Shown here piece after piece: positions 51,001 through 54,746 of a stretch of 64,000 nt of DNA (its first letter is position 1; every line of letters starts with the position of its first letter). This stretch comes from Charina bottae. Lineage: Eukaryota; Chordata; Lepidosauria; Squamata; Charinaidae. A program made the translations under genes and the position numbers. The DNA lies in NCBI GenBank assembly GCA_023362775.1, contig JALMGJ010000006.1:14830001-14894000 (forward strand), in the 5' to 3' direction. The notes beneath the pieces were generated by a model. That model did not search any database and was not told the origin of the DNA. It saw only the letters and a list, made by a program, of their open reading frames with translations.

Positions 51001-52134
51001 CTACCAGCTGCCCAGTGCATCTTAGAATAAGCAGGTAGTCATACTGTAACAGACACATAACCCATAACAGAAAAATAATTCTGCAATTCTGCGACTGGGC
51101 CAGGAGGTCCCATTGCAGGCAGAGTTTGCTAATCGTTTTCTTCTTTTTTGGAATTCCTCTCAGTATGTATATATATTTTCCCCATCCTTCTAGGTGAGTG
51201 GTTTCCAAACATTCTAAATGAGGGTAAATTTGAGAGATTTTACTTCTTCTTGGCCTCATTAATCATCATGAACACTTTGGGCTTCTGGACCATTTCACAC
51301 AAGTAAGTCCTTGAATATTCAGCTCTTGGCATCTTAGAGTTTTGTAAAACAAGTCTGCCTAGTAAGTTGAAGAAATATCCACCTATGGCTACTTCAAGTG
51401 GTTCCTGTGCAGATAACAGCCAGTAAACCTGATCCTGAGGTTTCATAGTCCATGCTTCTGATAGGATCTTACACAGATCCTTGAGGAGCAAAAGTTAGAG
51501 TTTCATAGAAATGCACTCTACATTTTCTTCAGCAACACACACCCTCATCTCACTCTGGGTGACTAGTCTGTCTCTCTTGCCTGGGAGAGGTTTCTGAATG
51601 GTCTTCCATGGTTTAGAAGCTGCTGAATCTTCTGGTGTGGGGGTAATGGCATTGCTTGGCTTTTTGGAATGTAGCCTTCTCAAGCCAGTGTAGTTCCATC
51701 AGAAATGGTGCTTACCCAAAGAAAGTTGGGAGAACATGAAGATATCCAGGCTGGGTGTTGATGGGTGACTCCATCTCCCTCTCTTAAACTTTTTCTGGAT
51801 ACACAACTTTATCCTTCAACTTGAAGAATCTGACCATATGTTCCTGACAGCCAGGATGAACCATTGTTTTGATTTAGCAACTCTCCCTTTCTTATTTTTT
51901 TTCTTATATCAGACTTTGAAGACATTAAACATATCCATATATTTTATAGCACTGCAAAAGAGGTGTAATTTATTTTTGCTTTGCAGATATAATAATCTGC
52001 AGCAAGACTATGATGAAGGATTCAGAGGGAGCCTTCTTCAGGAGCAACTTTTACAGCATGAGAAATCACTTAAATTTTATGATAGCATCCTGGATTGTCC
52101 CTCTCCTTTGTCCCCGATGGAGACTCTCCTGTGA
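130..52134 (+). CDS. SLC15A5: SLC15A5, POT-family solute carrier, complete in 9 exons
   Basis: Nine exons join in frame (361+223+170+221+187+183+132+109+148 nt) to 577 codons plus TGA. That is close to the roughly 580 residues of mammalian SLC15A5, which I recognise from memory. SLC15 proteins are proton-coupled oligopeptide transporters with 12 membrane helices; SLC15A5 itself is an orphan with no settled substrate. Visible landmarks are the helix-1 E-x-x-E-K motif (E50, E53, K54), a G-S-G-G-I-R segment at 165-170 where POTs carry a G-T-G-G-I-K/R motif, and the second PTR2 signature F-Y-W-L-V-N at 196-201. Helix 1 has F-F where peptide transporters usually have Y-Y. The ATG at 130 has G at -3 and is the first ATG in frame. 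All introns are GT-AG and there are no internal stops, so the gene looks functional. The protein ends T-L-L, a possible class I PDZ ligand. SLC15A3/A4 are less likely, given the residue pattern. Confidence 0.95.
491..1377 (+). other. SLC15A5: SLC15A5 intron 1
   Basis: 887 bp, GT-AG. It contains a short LINE 3'-end relic at about 930-1010 (the pattern gctgcccagagtcac followed by AAATA repeats, + orientation). Nothing else is recognisable. Confidence 0.9.
1378..1600 (+). CDS. SLC15A5: SLC15A5 exon 2
   Basis: Acceptor CCTGTAG, donor GTCAGT at 1601. Encodes residues 121-195 (Gly121 and Trp195 are split). It carries the G-S-G-G-I-R segment (165-170) and the start of the F-F-N-W-F-Y signature, completed by exon 3. 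Phase 1 in, phase 2 out. Confidence 0.94.
1780..2095 (-). mobile_element. CR1-type LINE relic
   Basis: Reads on the + strand as 'cacagaatcctaggattgga' followed by the pattern typical of reverse-oriented amniote CR1 3' regions (guttering into 'ggtcatctagttcaaactcc' and 'actgtcagaaagttcctcct'). It is old and has no intact open frame. Confidence 0.75.
2095..3075 (+). mobile_element. L2-type LINE fragment (reverse transcriptase C-terminal half)
   Basis: Broken frames show RT-like blocks: S/P-L-L-F-N-I-F at about 2100, then [15 protein letters not shown] and L-R-E-L-H-W-L-P-V (about 2550-2710). They match the same protein blocks as the LINE at 48089-49465. It has multiple frameshifts and is inactive. 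Confidence 0.8.
3094..3332 (+). mobile_element. tRNA-derived SINE with L2-like tail
   Basis: The head 'ggtctagtggttaaggcaat' is tRNA-like (box A), followed by a degenerate box B ('gagttctagtcc'). The body is 'gaccttgggccagtcacaca' and the 3' end 'ccttgagttatttataaaaa' with an AAATA tail that resembles the L2 LINE 3' ends in this window. Confidence 0.85.
3425..3785 (-). mobile_element. CR1 LINE relic (RT C-terminal region)
   Basis: The reverse frame contains [15 protein letters not shown] and [15 protein letters not shown], the conserved block near the C-terminus of CR1 reverse transcriptases. It is flanked by 'tgtggtgcccagagctggac', characteristic of reverse-oriented CR1. Confidence 0.8.
6421..6474. 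repeat. (GGAA)n microsatellite
   Basis: About 13 uninterrupted GGAA units following an A run at 6415-6420. Confidence 0.95.
6505..6725 (-). mobile_element. tRNA-derived SINE with BovB-like tail
   Basis: The reverse complement carries the same tRNA-type head as 3094-3332, but its 3' part reads through 'cttggcaagattttcagaag' and 'gtcccTgcagttttcttggc' (seen here on the + strand). That is the tail type shared with BovB-mobilised squamate SINEs. Confidence 0.8.
7095..7340 (-). mobile_element. CR1-like LINE relic
   Basis: The reverse frame shows [10 protein letters not shown] followed by a G-M-A-L-K-G-D-C-I stretch, resembling the extreme C-terminus of CR1 ORF2. The + strand reads 'gaattccacagattaattat', also typical. 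Highly decayed. Confidence 0.5.
7835..7935 (+). mobile_element. LINE 3'-end relic
   Basis: 'gagctacccagagttgtgag' followed by 'ggctataaatgttgtaaata' and an AAATA tail, similar to the L2/CR1 3' ends elsewhere in the window. It is short and its clade is not certain. Confidence 0.5.
9947..10246 (-). mobile_element. tRNA-derived SINE (second family) with TSD
   Basis: Flanked by an 11-bp direct repeat TACCATTAAAA (9936-9946 and 10247-10257). The reverse complement starts with a tRNA-like head ('ggcacagagtggtaggcggc'), and the + strand shows 'cattttaccgacctcggaag' and 'gccattgccttccccagtca'. The family is common in squamate genomes. Confidence 0.88.
11170..11242. mobile_element. hAT-type MITE, deletion derivative
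   Basis: Contains 'aattctgggagttgaagtcc' and ends 'ggttgagaaacactg', the right end of the palindromic MITE family fully preserved at 16014-16122. The left terminus is lost or diverged. The possible 8-bp duplication matches at only 5 of 8 positions. Confidence 0.55.
11714..12042 (+). mobile_element. tRNA-derived SINE (GGGGCGTGG family), 16-bp TSD
   Basis: The head holds a perfect box A (TGGCTCAGCGGG) and box B (GGTTCGAATCC). The tail is ACCTTTACCTTT. The flanking duplication tttataactctataat is exact (11698-11713 and 12043-12058), so the insertion is complete. Other members lie at 27672, 32887, 38305, 42361 and 57198. Confidence 0.95.
13012..13110 (+). mobile_element. Tigger/mariner-like MITE, left-end fragment
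   Basis: 'caactgccctgtttagcgac' and 'gctgaaaaagtaacttta' match the left part of the element at 39085-39846. The terminal CAGGTAG is missing here. Confidence 0.65.
13120..13400 (-). mobile_element. RTE-like LINE relic
   Basis: The reverse frame includes [18 protein letters not shown], the counterpart of the [13 protein letters not shown] block in the BovB copies. It is a diverged RTE family also seen at 23885-24055 and 53905-54490. Confidence 0.7.
14515..14684 (+). CDS. SLC15A5: SLC15A5 exon 3
   Basis: Acceptor TGTACAG, donor GTAAGC at 14685. Completes Trp195, then F-Y-W-L-V-N and a hydrophobic helix (residues 195-251). The last codon (Gly) is split with exon 4. Phase 2 in, phase 1 out. Confidence 0.94.
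14876..15282. mobile_element. Tigger/mariner-like non-autonomous DNA transposon, TA TSD
   Basis: The termini are inverted: CAGGCAGTCCTCGCTTAAC on the left and GTTAAGCGAGGACTACCTG on the right, one mismatch apart, flanked by TA on each side as in the Tc1/mariner superfamily. 407 bp with no transposase frame. The interior is rich in 'gcgatcatgtgacc' repeats. Confidence 0.88.
15480..15925 (-). mobile_element. 5S-rRNA-derived SINE, interrupted
   Basis: The + strand reads 'ctcccatttaagtactaacc' then 'aagtctgaccctgctt', the reverse complement of the 3' half of 5S rRNA. After the inserted SINE the match resumes with 'gaccctgtttagcttttctg'. The tail region ('ctgctttcttctgtgatatt') matches other 5S-SINE copies. 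Confidence 0.75.
15655..15890 (-). mobile_element. tRNA-SINE (BovB-like tail) nested in a 5S-SINE
   Basis: Inserted in the 5S-derived SINE; flanking repeats tctgaccctgctt (15642-15654) and tctgaccctgttt (15891-15903) differ at one base. Body and tail are as in the copy at 6505-6725. Confidence 0.85.
16014..16122. mobile_element. palindromic hAT MITE with perfect 8-bp TSD
   Basis: Starts CAGTGTTTCTCAA and ends TTGAGAAACATTG. The two halves ('gacatgtggacttcaact' and 'agttgaagtccacatgtc') are near-perfect inverted repeats. The duplication gtctaagg (16006-16013, 16123-16130) is exact. 109 bp, non-coding. Confidence 0.92.
16305..16492 (-). mobile_element. tRNA-derived SINE
   Basis: The reverse complement shows the 'ggtctagaggttaaggtgtt' head, and the + strand shows 'gcccaaagtcacccatctgg'. 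The tail is diverged, apparently BovB-type. Confidence 0.75.
16970..17127. mobile_element. hAT-type short element with perfect 8-bp TSD
   Basis: The termini are CAGGGCTGCAACTAGGG and CCCTAGTTGCAGTCCTG, inverted with one mismatch. The duplication gctgtcag is exact (16962-16969, 17128-17135). 158 bp, with two long G runs (about 16984-16993 and 17066-17078). Confidence 0.9.
17770..17843. mobile_element. hAT MITE deletion derivative with perfect TSD
   Basis: Right half of the 16014 family ('gttgagaaacactg') with a collapsed left side beginning CAGACAGTG. The duplication gtctggag is exact (17762-17769, 17844-17851). Confidence 0.87.
19554..19774 (+). CDS. SLC15A5: SLC15A5 exon 4
   Basis: Acceptor TTCTTAG, donor GTAAGT at 19775. 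Encodes residues 252-325, including D-H-A-K-E-N-x-G-G-x-Y (a loop characteristic of SLC15A5) and the following helix start L-F-P-L-F-A-F-Q. Phase 1 in, phase 0 out. Confidence 0.94.
19775..21825 (+). other. SLC15A5: SLC15A5 intron 4
   Basis: 2.05 kb, AT-rich. I see no element that I can name. The part at 20880-21650 is especially A/T-rich and may be LINE 3' sequence. Confidence 0.85.
21826..22012 (+). CDS. SLC15A5: SLC15A5 exon 5
   Basis: Acceptor CTATTCAG, donor GTAAGT at 22013. Encodes residues 326-387. It starts [16 protein letters not shown], a stretch conserved in the family, followed by two helices. Phase 0 in, phase 1 out. Confidence 0.95.
22047..22150 (-). mobile_element. L2-type LINE 3' end with (TTTG)n tail
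   Basis: A TTTA/TTTG tract (22047-22077) precedes 'accgcccaactccctcaaag' and 'ctctgggcggtttacaatcc', the reverse complement of the L2-like 3' terminus seen at 38654-38760 and 48089. Confidence 0.75.
22990..23338 (+). mobile_element. two 5S-rRNA-derived SINEs in tandem
   Basis: The second copy (about 23150-23338) reads 'ggaagctaagcagggtcagg' and 'ctaggacttggatgggacac', the 3' half of 5S rRNA including the internal promoter region. The first (about 22990-23135) is more diverged ('atgcagggtcagatctggtt'). Both continue into a shared tail ('cagaagaaggtgatggtgaa' in copy 1). Confidence 0.75.
23338..23632 (-). mobile_element. CR1 LINE relic
   Basis: 'gacaaatggctgtccaacct', 'acttccagagatggagcccc' and 'cagtcaggaaattactcctt' are typical of reverse-oriented CR1 3' regions. 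Confidence 0.8.
23645..23892 (-). mobile_element. tRNA-SINE with L2-like tail
   Basis: The + strand reads 'cccgcctttattatttttat', 'aactcaagacggcgaacata' and 'gcaccttaaccactatgcgc': the reverse complement of the 3094 family. Confidence 0.87.
23885..24055 (-). mobile_element. RTE-like LINE relic
   Basis: 'gccatcaagtcattttcagt' followed by 'ctttccttccacctttccca'. Same family and orientation as 13120-13400 and 53905-54490. Confidence 0.65.
25829..26105 (+). mobile_element. Penelope-like element relic (terminal/promoter region)
   Basis: The order is a CAATCAA-rich stretch, TATATAAA at 25955-25962, the hammerhead-like motif at 25984-26035, then 'ttcaatcctgagctacaaat'. TATA box plus hammerhead is the arrangement reported for Penelope-like terminal repeats. 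No reverse transcriptase or GIY-YIG frame is left here, so the class assignment is inferred from the ribozyme and my memory of the family. Confidence 0.6.
25984..26035 (+). ncRNA. hammerhead ribozyme-like motif (type I, minimal)
   Basis: Stem I: TTTTCGCA (25984-25991) pairs with TGCAAGAAAA (26026-26035), leaving a 2-nt AA bulge. The core CTGAAGA (25992-25998) fits CUGANGA. Stem II: TTGCC (26001-26005) pairs with GGCAA (26012-26016), extended by a G-T pair. GAAA (26018-26021) and the cleavage triplet GTC (26023-26025) follow. Stem III is almost absent, as in the minimal Penelope-type ribozymes, which are thought to act as dimers. One extra T after the core departs from the textbook motif. Confidence 0.68.
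26879..27061 (+). CDS. SLC15A5: SLC15A5 exon 6
   Basis: Acceptor GTTGTAG, donor GTAAGA at 27062. Encodes residues 388-448: an [12 protein letters not shown] loop and [13 protein letters not shown], corresponding to the late POT helices. Phase 1 in and out. Confidence 0.95.
27672..28005 (+). mobile_element. tRNA-derived SINE (GGGGCGTGG family), TSD
   Basis: Boxes A and B as in the 11714 copy. Duplication aagtatggagct (27656-27667 and 28006-28017). Confidence 0.93.
28445..28580. mobile_element. palindromic hAT MITE
   Basis: Starts CAGTGTTTCTCAG and ends GTGAAACACTG. The inverted halves share 'acttcaactcccaaaattcc' / 'gaattctgggagttgaag'. The flanking 8-mers match at only 5 of 8 positions, so this insertion is older than 16014. 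Confidence 0.8.
28757..28888 (+). CDS. SLC15A5: SLC15A5 exon 7
   Basis: Acceptor GCAAAG (weak), donor GTAAAG at 28889. Encodes residues 449-492 and aligns without a gap to the mammalian protein as I remember it across P-A-x-x-x-I-x-x-R-F and L-T-F-F-N-G. Phase 1 in and out. Confidence 0.93.
29680..29815. repeat. (TTTAGA)n hexamer microsatellite
   Basis: About 22-23 uninterrupted hexamers. They directly continue the 3' tail of the reverse-oriented SINE at 29816, so they probably grew from it. Both strands are open by chance (F-R and N-L repeats), not genes. Confidence 0.97.
29816..30027 (-). mobile_element. tRNA-derived SINE, 3' tail expanded
   Basis: 'tcccacctttcctctaggag' and 'actttaaccactacaccaca' on the + strand: reverse copy of the 3094 family, diverged. 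Confidence 0.78.
31093..31752. mobile_element. hAT element with GC-rich minisatellite core, perfect TSD
   Basis: The duplication atgtaaat is exact (31085-31092 and 31753-31760). The ends are CGGGTGGGCAACGTCCGGCC and, on the reverse strand, CAGGGGTGGGGAACC. Between them is about 450 bp of degenerate, very G/C-rich units (gcggcagcgggtgcagcag type). Open frames on both strands are low-complexity artefacts. Confidence 0.9.
32051..32369 (+). mobile_element. tRNA-derived SINE, variant subfamily, 14-bp TSD
   Basis: 'gaccgcggtggctcagtggt' head, box B-like 'cagttcgaaacccgaga', and a body related to the GGGGCGTGG family ('gccaacctagcagttcaaaa'). The 3' part is different, and it lacks the ACCTTT tail. 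Duplication accaaaaggagtgg (32037-32050, 32370-32383). Confidence 0.92.
32887..33217 (-). mobile_element. tRNA-derived SINE (GGGGCGTGG family), TSD
   Basis: Reverse copy. 'aggtaaaggttccccccgca' is the tail and 'gagccaccgcgcccc' the head. Duplication tttcacttaa (32877-32886, 33218-33227). Confidence 0.93.
33855..34612 (+). mobile_element. L2-type LINE 3' fragment, split by an LTR
   Basis: 'gggaccaggttacctaaggg' (G-P-G-Y-L-x-D-R) leads into 'cctctagaacatcctccctc'. After the LTR it resumes with 'gaccctgttggcctttcgta' and ends 'acccagagtcacttcttgag' with an (AATC)n tail at about 34588-34607. Confidence 0.82.
34067..34344 (+). mobile_element. solo LTR inserted in the L2 LINE
   Basis: The ends are TGTGGTGG and CCACGACA (inverted, one mismatch), flanked by ctaga / ctagg. 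AATAAA at about 34289 is followed by 'gcttaattccgaggctcagc', a plausible R/U5 layout. There is no internal retroviral sequence next to it. It interrupts an otherwise continuous L2 reading at 'gagactag|gatgacc'. The family is not identified. Confidence 0.72.
35398..35612 (-). mobile_element. tRNA-derived SINE, old
   Basis: 'ccccacctttattttgcaca' and 'ccacaacaacaacactttga' on the + strand: reverse copy of the 3094 family. Confidence 0.75.
36151..37379 (-). mobile_element. 5'-truncated LINE with (GATA)n tail and 11-bp TSD
   Basis: Duplication tcttcctacag (36140-36150, 37380-37390). The 3' end is (GATA)n at 36151-36170. A 196-codon reverse frame (36339-36929) ends in a zinc-knuckle-like C-I-C-G-x8-H-x4-C pattern, as found at the C-terminus of several LINE clades. 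I cannot assign the clade. Confidence 0.82.
38150..38760 (+). mobile_element. L2-type LINE 3' end, split by a SINE
   Basis: 'aaagacctggttctgccgtc' ... 'gtgaaccgcccagggtcccc' ... 'gatgggcggtagtataaatt' followed by (AATA)n to 38760. The SINE occupies 38305-38639. Confidence 0.82.
38305..38639 (+). mobile_element. tRNA-derived SINE (GGGGCGTGG family) nested in L2, TSD
   Basis: Duplication taattttatattta (38291-38304 and 38640-38653), cut from the L2 sequence. Perfect boxes A and B. Confidence 0.95.
39085..39846. mobile_element. Tigger/mariner-like element hosting a BovB insertion
   Basis: Left end CAGGTAGACCTCATTTAGC, right end CAGGTAGTTCTCGTTTACTG on the reverse strand, TA on both sides. The interior is interrupted at about 39229-39784. 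Confidence 0.75.
39229..39784 (-). mobile_element. BovB-type RTE LINE fragment
   Basis: Starts with the reverse 3' end 'ttgttgtttattcgttcagt'. The reverse frames give [27 protein letters not shown] and, in another frame, [17 protein letters not shown] and V-H-E-V-T-K-S. Frameshifted. I see no TSD. Confidence 0.88.
40014..40104. repeat. compound microsatellite (ATGC)n(TTTA)n(GTTT)n
   Basis: Three tetranucleotide blocks in succession: ATGC (about 40014-40037), TTTA (to about 40068), GTTT (to 40104). Confidence 0.93.
40878..40918. repeat. (ATT)n microsatellite
   Basis: About 13 units of ATT. Confidence 0.95.
41122..41563 (-). mobile_element. BovB RTE LINE fragment, interrupted
   Basis: 'gttgttgttcagtcgtttag' 3' end, 'gacctcatggaccatagcac', and 'tccttgcagtccaagggact'. 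The reverse frame gives [15 protein letters not shown]. It is interrupted at 41334-41412 by a second LINE's 3' end. Confidence 0.88.
41334..41412 (+). mobile_element. L2-type 3' terminus inside BovB
   Basis: 'ctaaaccgcccagagttccc', 'gatgggcggtgatataagtt' and an AAATA tail: only the last 80 bp of an L2-type LINE. Confidence 0.75.
42352..42728 (-). mobile_element. tRNA-SINE plus (ATCC)n within one TSD
   Basis: Reverse GGGGCGTGG-family SINE (42361-42667) followed by (ATCC)n at 42669-42728. The direct repeat tcttctaggctt lies at 42340-42351 and 42729-42740, so it encloses both. Confidence 0.82.
43028..43300 (-). mobile_element. LINE 3'-end relic with (ACAG)n tail
   Basis: 'aaactttattttggtcattg' follows an ACAG tract, comparable with 'gatactttattgatttagtc' at the 36151 LINE, so probably a related LINE. 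The upstream limit is uncertain and it is split by the 43063 insertion. Confidence 0.5.
43063..43174 (+). mobile_element. short L1-like 3' end with 17-bp TSD
   Basis: Duplication agaaactttattttggt (43046-43062 and 43175-43191). The insert is T-rich, has AATAAA at about 43152 and ends in an A run. This fits a severely 5'-truncated L1 copy. Confidence 0.72.
44451..44501. repeat. (GAT)n microsatellite
   Basis: About 17 GAT units. The poly-Met / poly-His frames over it are artefacts. Confidence 0.95.
45170..45400 (-). mobile_element. L2/CR1-type LINE relic
   Basis: 'tagttgtagcttccggggaa' and 'ttgtagtagtctatacatat' match 'agctgtagcttccggacact' and 'ttacagtagtctatatggga' in the better-preserved reverse LINE at 48089-49465. 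Confidence 0.65.
46027..46130 (-). mobile_element. L2-type 3' end with (ATT)n tail
   Basis: An (ATT)n tract (46027-46069), then 'tgctgcccaactcccagtga' and 'ctctggatggttttgtc', the reverse LINE 3' terminus. Confidence 0.65.
46210..46499. mobile_element. hAT-type element nested in a SINE
   Basis: Terminal inverted repeats CAGAGCTTTCCAAACT / AGTTTGGAAAGCTCTG, perfect over 16 bp. 8-bp flanks ctctagtg (46202-46209) and gtctagtg (46500-46507), fitting the nTCTAGnn hAT target. 290 bp with two internal tandem duplications ('gcaggtcctagtgcctgcct' and 'ctgctgtaagagtgtgtcg'). Confidence 0.88.
46500..46834 (+). mobile_element. dimeric tRNA-SINE
   Basis: A first monomer ('ctagtggttaaggcaatggg' to 'ctaggaaggagccaatggca') is joined at 'aaaccaggagactgagag' to a second monomer, which ends with the L2-like tail and (AAATA)n. 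The first ten bases lie left of the hAT insertion. Confidence 0.82.
47993..48088. repeat. (CTAT)n / (TCTAT)n microsatellite
   Basis: (CTAT)n at about 47993-48047, then (TCTAT)n, i.e. (AATAG)n on the - strand, at about 48048-48088. It directly abuts the 3' end of the reverse LINE. Confidence 0.95.
48089..49465 (-). mobile_element. L2-type LINE, 5'-truncated, RT partly readable
   Basis: The reverse frame 49085-49462 has [27 protein letters not shown] and Y-A-D-D-T-Q-L-Y (RT catalytic D-D). 48272-49060 continues with L-N-P-G-K-M-E-W-L to G-P-G-Y-L-R. A frameshift near 49060-49090 separates them. The usual P of the G-V-P-Q-G motif is L here. 3' end 'gccactggccatctcccccc' followed by the (AATAG)n tract. 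Confidence 0.88.
49685..49891. mobile_element. hAT-type MITE
   Basis: Ends CAGGGTTCCCCAAA and TTTGGGGACCCCTG, inverted with one mismatch. Flanking 8-mers gtttagag / ttctagag (6 of 8; the right one fits nTCTAGAn). 207 bp, AT-rich interior. Confidence 0.82.
51194..51302 (+). CDS. SLC15A5: SLC15A5 exon 8
   Basis: Acceptor CTTCTAG, donor GTAAGT at 51303. Encodes residues 493-528: [21 protein letters not shown] and the last membrane helix. Phase 1 in, phase 2 out. Confidence 0.94.
51303..51986 (+). other. SLC15A5: SLC15A5 intron 8
   Basis: 684 bp, GT-AG. I see nothing recognisable in it. Confidence 0.9.
51987..52134 (+). CDS. SLC15A5: SLC15A5 exon 9 (terminal coding exon)
   Basis: Acceptor TTTGCAG. 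Encodes residues 529-577, the cytosolic tail with [11 protein letters not shown], and ends M-E-T-L-L then TGA (52132-52134). This tail block is distinctive for SLC15A5. Confidence 0.95.
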
Positions 52135-52440
52135 ACTTACACTCTGAAAATGACTGGCTGAGAACTTGGTCTACTCTGTCTTCAGATTATTGCCTGTCAG
52201 ATTTTAATGATGTGTTCCTTTCTTTGTTTATGGATTGACTTAGCATTAGTGGATTGTAGTTTATCTTTTTCATGTCTGCTTCTCTCTGGAAAATTATCTC
52301 TATAAGTTCAGGACCTACATCTGAATGATTCTAAATCCATACATCTCACTCTTTTTCCTATTAATGAGAGCTTCATGGGTGACAGAGCCTTTTAATAAGG
52401 CAAGTTGACTTTTTCTAATGTCATATTCCATATATAGTAG

Positions 52441-52556
52441 CTACCAGATCTGGACTGCAACAATTCAGATGATGGCATCAAAGAGTTACAGTTTTATGTA
52501 TATCTCTTTGCTGCCATCTAGTGGTCATCCAGATTTTTGCAGGCCAGATCTGGTAG
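52441..52556. repeat. inverted repeat with CTCF-like site
   Basis: CTACCAGATCTGGACTGCAA (52441-52460) pairs with 52537-52556 at 19 of 20 positions. The loop holds CTGCCATCTAGTGG (52511-52524), whose reverse complement fits the CTCF core CCASYAGRKGGCRS exactly. The element type is unknown; possibly a MITE. Confidence 0.7.
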
Positions 52557-52570
52557 CCCTGCATGTAGAG

Positions 52571-52737
52571 ATACATCTATCTCCAAAAGATGGTCTTCCA
52601 AAGGGAAAGTTGTACAGTGGGAATTATAAGAAACTATATTAGATCCAAAGTCATTTTAGAATGAACTAATAAAGTTTCTTAAAACTCCCACTGTACAACT
52701 TTCCCTTTGGAAGACTATTTTTTGAAGATAGATGTAG
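52571..52737. repeat. long hairpin enclosing the poly(A) signal
   Basis: A perfect 30-bp arm (52593-52622 with 52686-52715) is extended outward by an imperfect arm ('tacatctatct' / 'agatagatgta') and inward by 'ttataagaaact' / 'agtttcttaaa'. AATAAA (52668-52673) lies in the loop. It could be a MITE or a structured 3' UTR. Confidence 0.8.
52668..52673 (+). terminator. SLC15A5: candidate poly(A) signal of SLC15A5
   Basis: Canonical AATAAA 534 bp after the stop, with a T-rich stretch at 52729-52734 downstream. Not the only possible one. Confidence 0.45.
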
Positions 52738-53854
52738 CACTTAATGAAAAGAGAAGACAGTTACTTCTGGAATCCTTGAGAAGAAGCAGGAGACTCCTAT
52801 TCCCTTAGAGACAGCCCCCTTGTATACACTCCATCAGACTGGAGTGTATCAATATCTAGGTCCATCTCAGAGTGACAAAGGCAACAAAAGTGTATGTCCA
52901 GCCAATGTTCAAGTGAATAAGTGCGCAACTAATATACTAAAATTCTCACAAGTTATTTACAGGAGCCAAGTCCAGCTCACGAGTAAGAACTTTGCAAGAC
53001 CTTTTCTAATGACCAACAGTTGAGCTTTGGATGGCACTCTGAGCAAAAACTTCAGGGTCCTGGGATTACCTGCTACAACTACTAACTACAGCTTTTTGGC
53101 TTTACTGAACTTTGGGGTCTACCCTTATTGTTAATACCTTGGCTTTGATTCTTGGGCTGACTTTAAACTCTGCCTGCTGCTACATTCTCTGTTCAAACTC
53201 TATGAATTAATCTTGTACTGCCTACTGACTCTGCTGTAAGTGATTGAACACCTGCATATTTCCTATAGTTCCTGGCTCACCTGGCAGCCATCTGCTGGAT
53301 GAAAACCAAGGAAATTGACCATGAACAATGGTTGGCAGCAGTGTGCAGCAACAAGTGTAGAATAATGCATAGATTAGTTTAGCATGGCACTCCGAGTTTA
53401 GCACTTAACCATTCTTGGTTTGCTGATGTCAAGTAAAGCAGTAAGGCAAGGAGAATGTATTTGTACTAGCAAAGCAGCAGGAAGGAGAAAGGGCTACCAG
53501 GTCTGGGCTGTAAACCCTACCCCTTGCAATAATTTGTGATGGGGACATGGATTTTACCACCAACAATATATTGTGAGCAATCCTTGTTTGTAATGCACAG
53601 TTTATTTGTTGTTGCTTGGGTAACTAAAGATCTGCAAGCTTTACAACAAAACTGCTTCTGATAAAATTGAAAGTGTGAGAACTGGATACCTTACATTCCT
53701 CTGTTTCCCTTTCTTACACCTTTTAACTGTATACTTTGCAAATGCTCTCTGATAATAATGGATTTGAAAGTGTTCTCAAGATCTATCATTATGTTTTAGT
53801 TTGAGTGGGTAAAGAAAGAAAATAGTGCAAATCCAACCTAAACATAGGGAACGT

Positions 53855-53906
53855 TTGACTGACTGACTGACTGACTGACTGACTGACTGACTGACTGACT
53901 GACTGA
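53855..53906. repeat. (GACT)n microsatellite
   Basis: About 13 GACT units at the 3' end of a reverse RTE-like relic. Confidence 0.95.
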
Positions 53907-54490
53907 TTATGTACCATCAAGTTAGAGTTGACTCTTAGTGACTCTATAGATAGATATTCTCCAGGATGATCTGTTTCCAACCTGGCCCTTCAGATCTTCC
54001 AGACGTGCATCAATCAGTGCTGTAAATCATCCATTCACTTTGCTGCTGGTTGTCCTCTTCTTTTCTTTCCTTCCACCTTTTCCGGCATTATGGACTTCTC
54101 AGGAAAGTTAGGTTTTTGTGTCCAAAATATGCTGATTTGAGCCTGGTCATTTGTACACCAAGTGAGAACTCTGGATTTATTTGTTCTATGATCCATTTGT
54201 ATGTTTTCTTGGCTATCCATAATATTCTCAGGAGTCTTCTCCAATGCCAAAGTTCGAAGTGTCAATATTCTTTGTATCCTATTTTTTCAAAGTCCAATTT
54301 TTGCTTTCATAGATTGTCAAAAGAAAAGCCATTGCTTGCTTGCATGATTCTGATCTTTGTAGGCATAGACATATCGTGGCATCTGAATATCTTTTCCAAG
54401 GCCTTCATTGCTATTCTACCAAGTGCTAGTCTGTGGCATATTTCTTGAATGCTTGTTCTTTACTGTCGATAGTCCTAAATGACAGAAGCT
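53905..54490 (-). mobile_element. RTE-like LINE relic
   Basis: 'accatcaagttagagttgac' and 'tttctttccttccacctttt'. The reverse frame has K-V-E-G-K-K-R-R-G-Q-P, the counterpart of Bov[12 protein letters not shown]. Third member of the 13120 / 23885 family, with (GACT)n as its tail. Confidence 0.72.
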
Positions 54491-54702
54491 CTTCACCACT
54501 TCAGTATCTACATGTCAATTCTAAAGCTGTTTGCTGTAGCTGTTGTCATCAGTTCGGTCATCCTTATATTTAAGGAGAACATATACCTAACAGTAATGGA
54601 AAGTTTGAAGAAAAGTTTTGAACAGAGATTCTTCTCCCCTCTCAATCAACAAAGAATACTAAACAATAGTGTTGCAGAAAAATATAATCTTCAGAGAATT
54701 TT

Positions 54703-54705
54703 AAT

Positions 54706-54746
<41 letters not shown>

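Larger units (their letters stand above)
28889..51193 (+). other. SLC15A5: SLC15A5 intron 7
   Basis: 22.3 kb, the largest intron, packed with the nested elements listed individually below (29680 to 49891). Stretches where I see nothing recognisable: 28890-29540, 30030-31090, 31770-32030, 33230-33830, 34620-35390, 35620-36130, 37400-38140, 40110-40870, 41630-42330, 43310-44440, 44510-45160, 46840-47990, 49900-51190. A fragment of the hAT MITE lies at 29549-29590. Confidence 0.85.
52135..52690 (+). other. SLC15A5: SLC15A5 3' UTR (inferred)
   Basis: Sequence from the stop to just past the first good AATAAA (52668-52673). It contains two inverted-repeat elements described separately. The true cleavage site is not visible. 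Confidence 0.5.
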
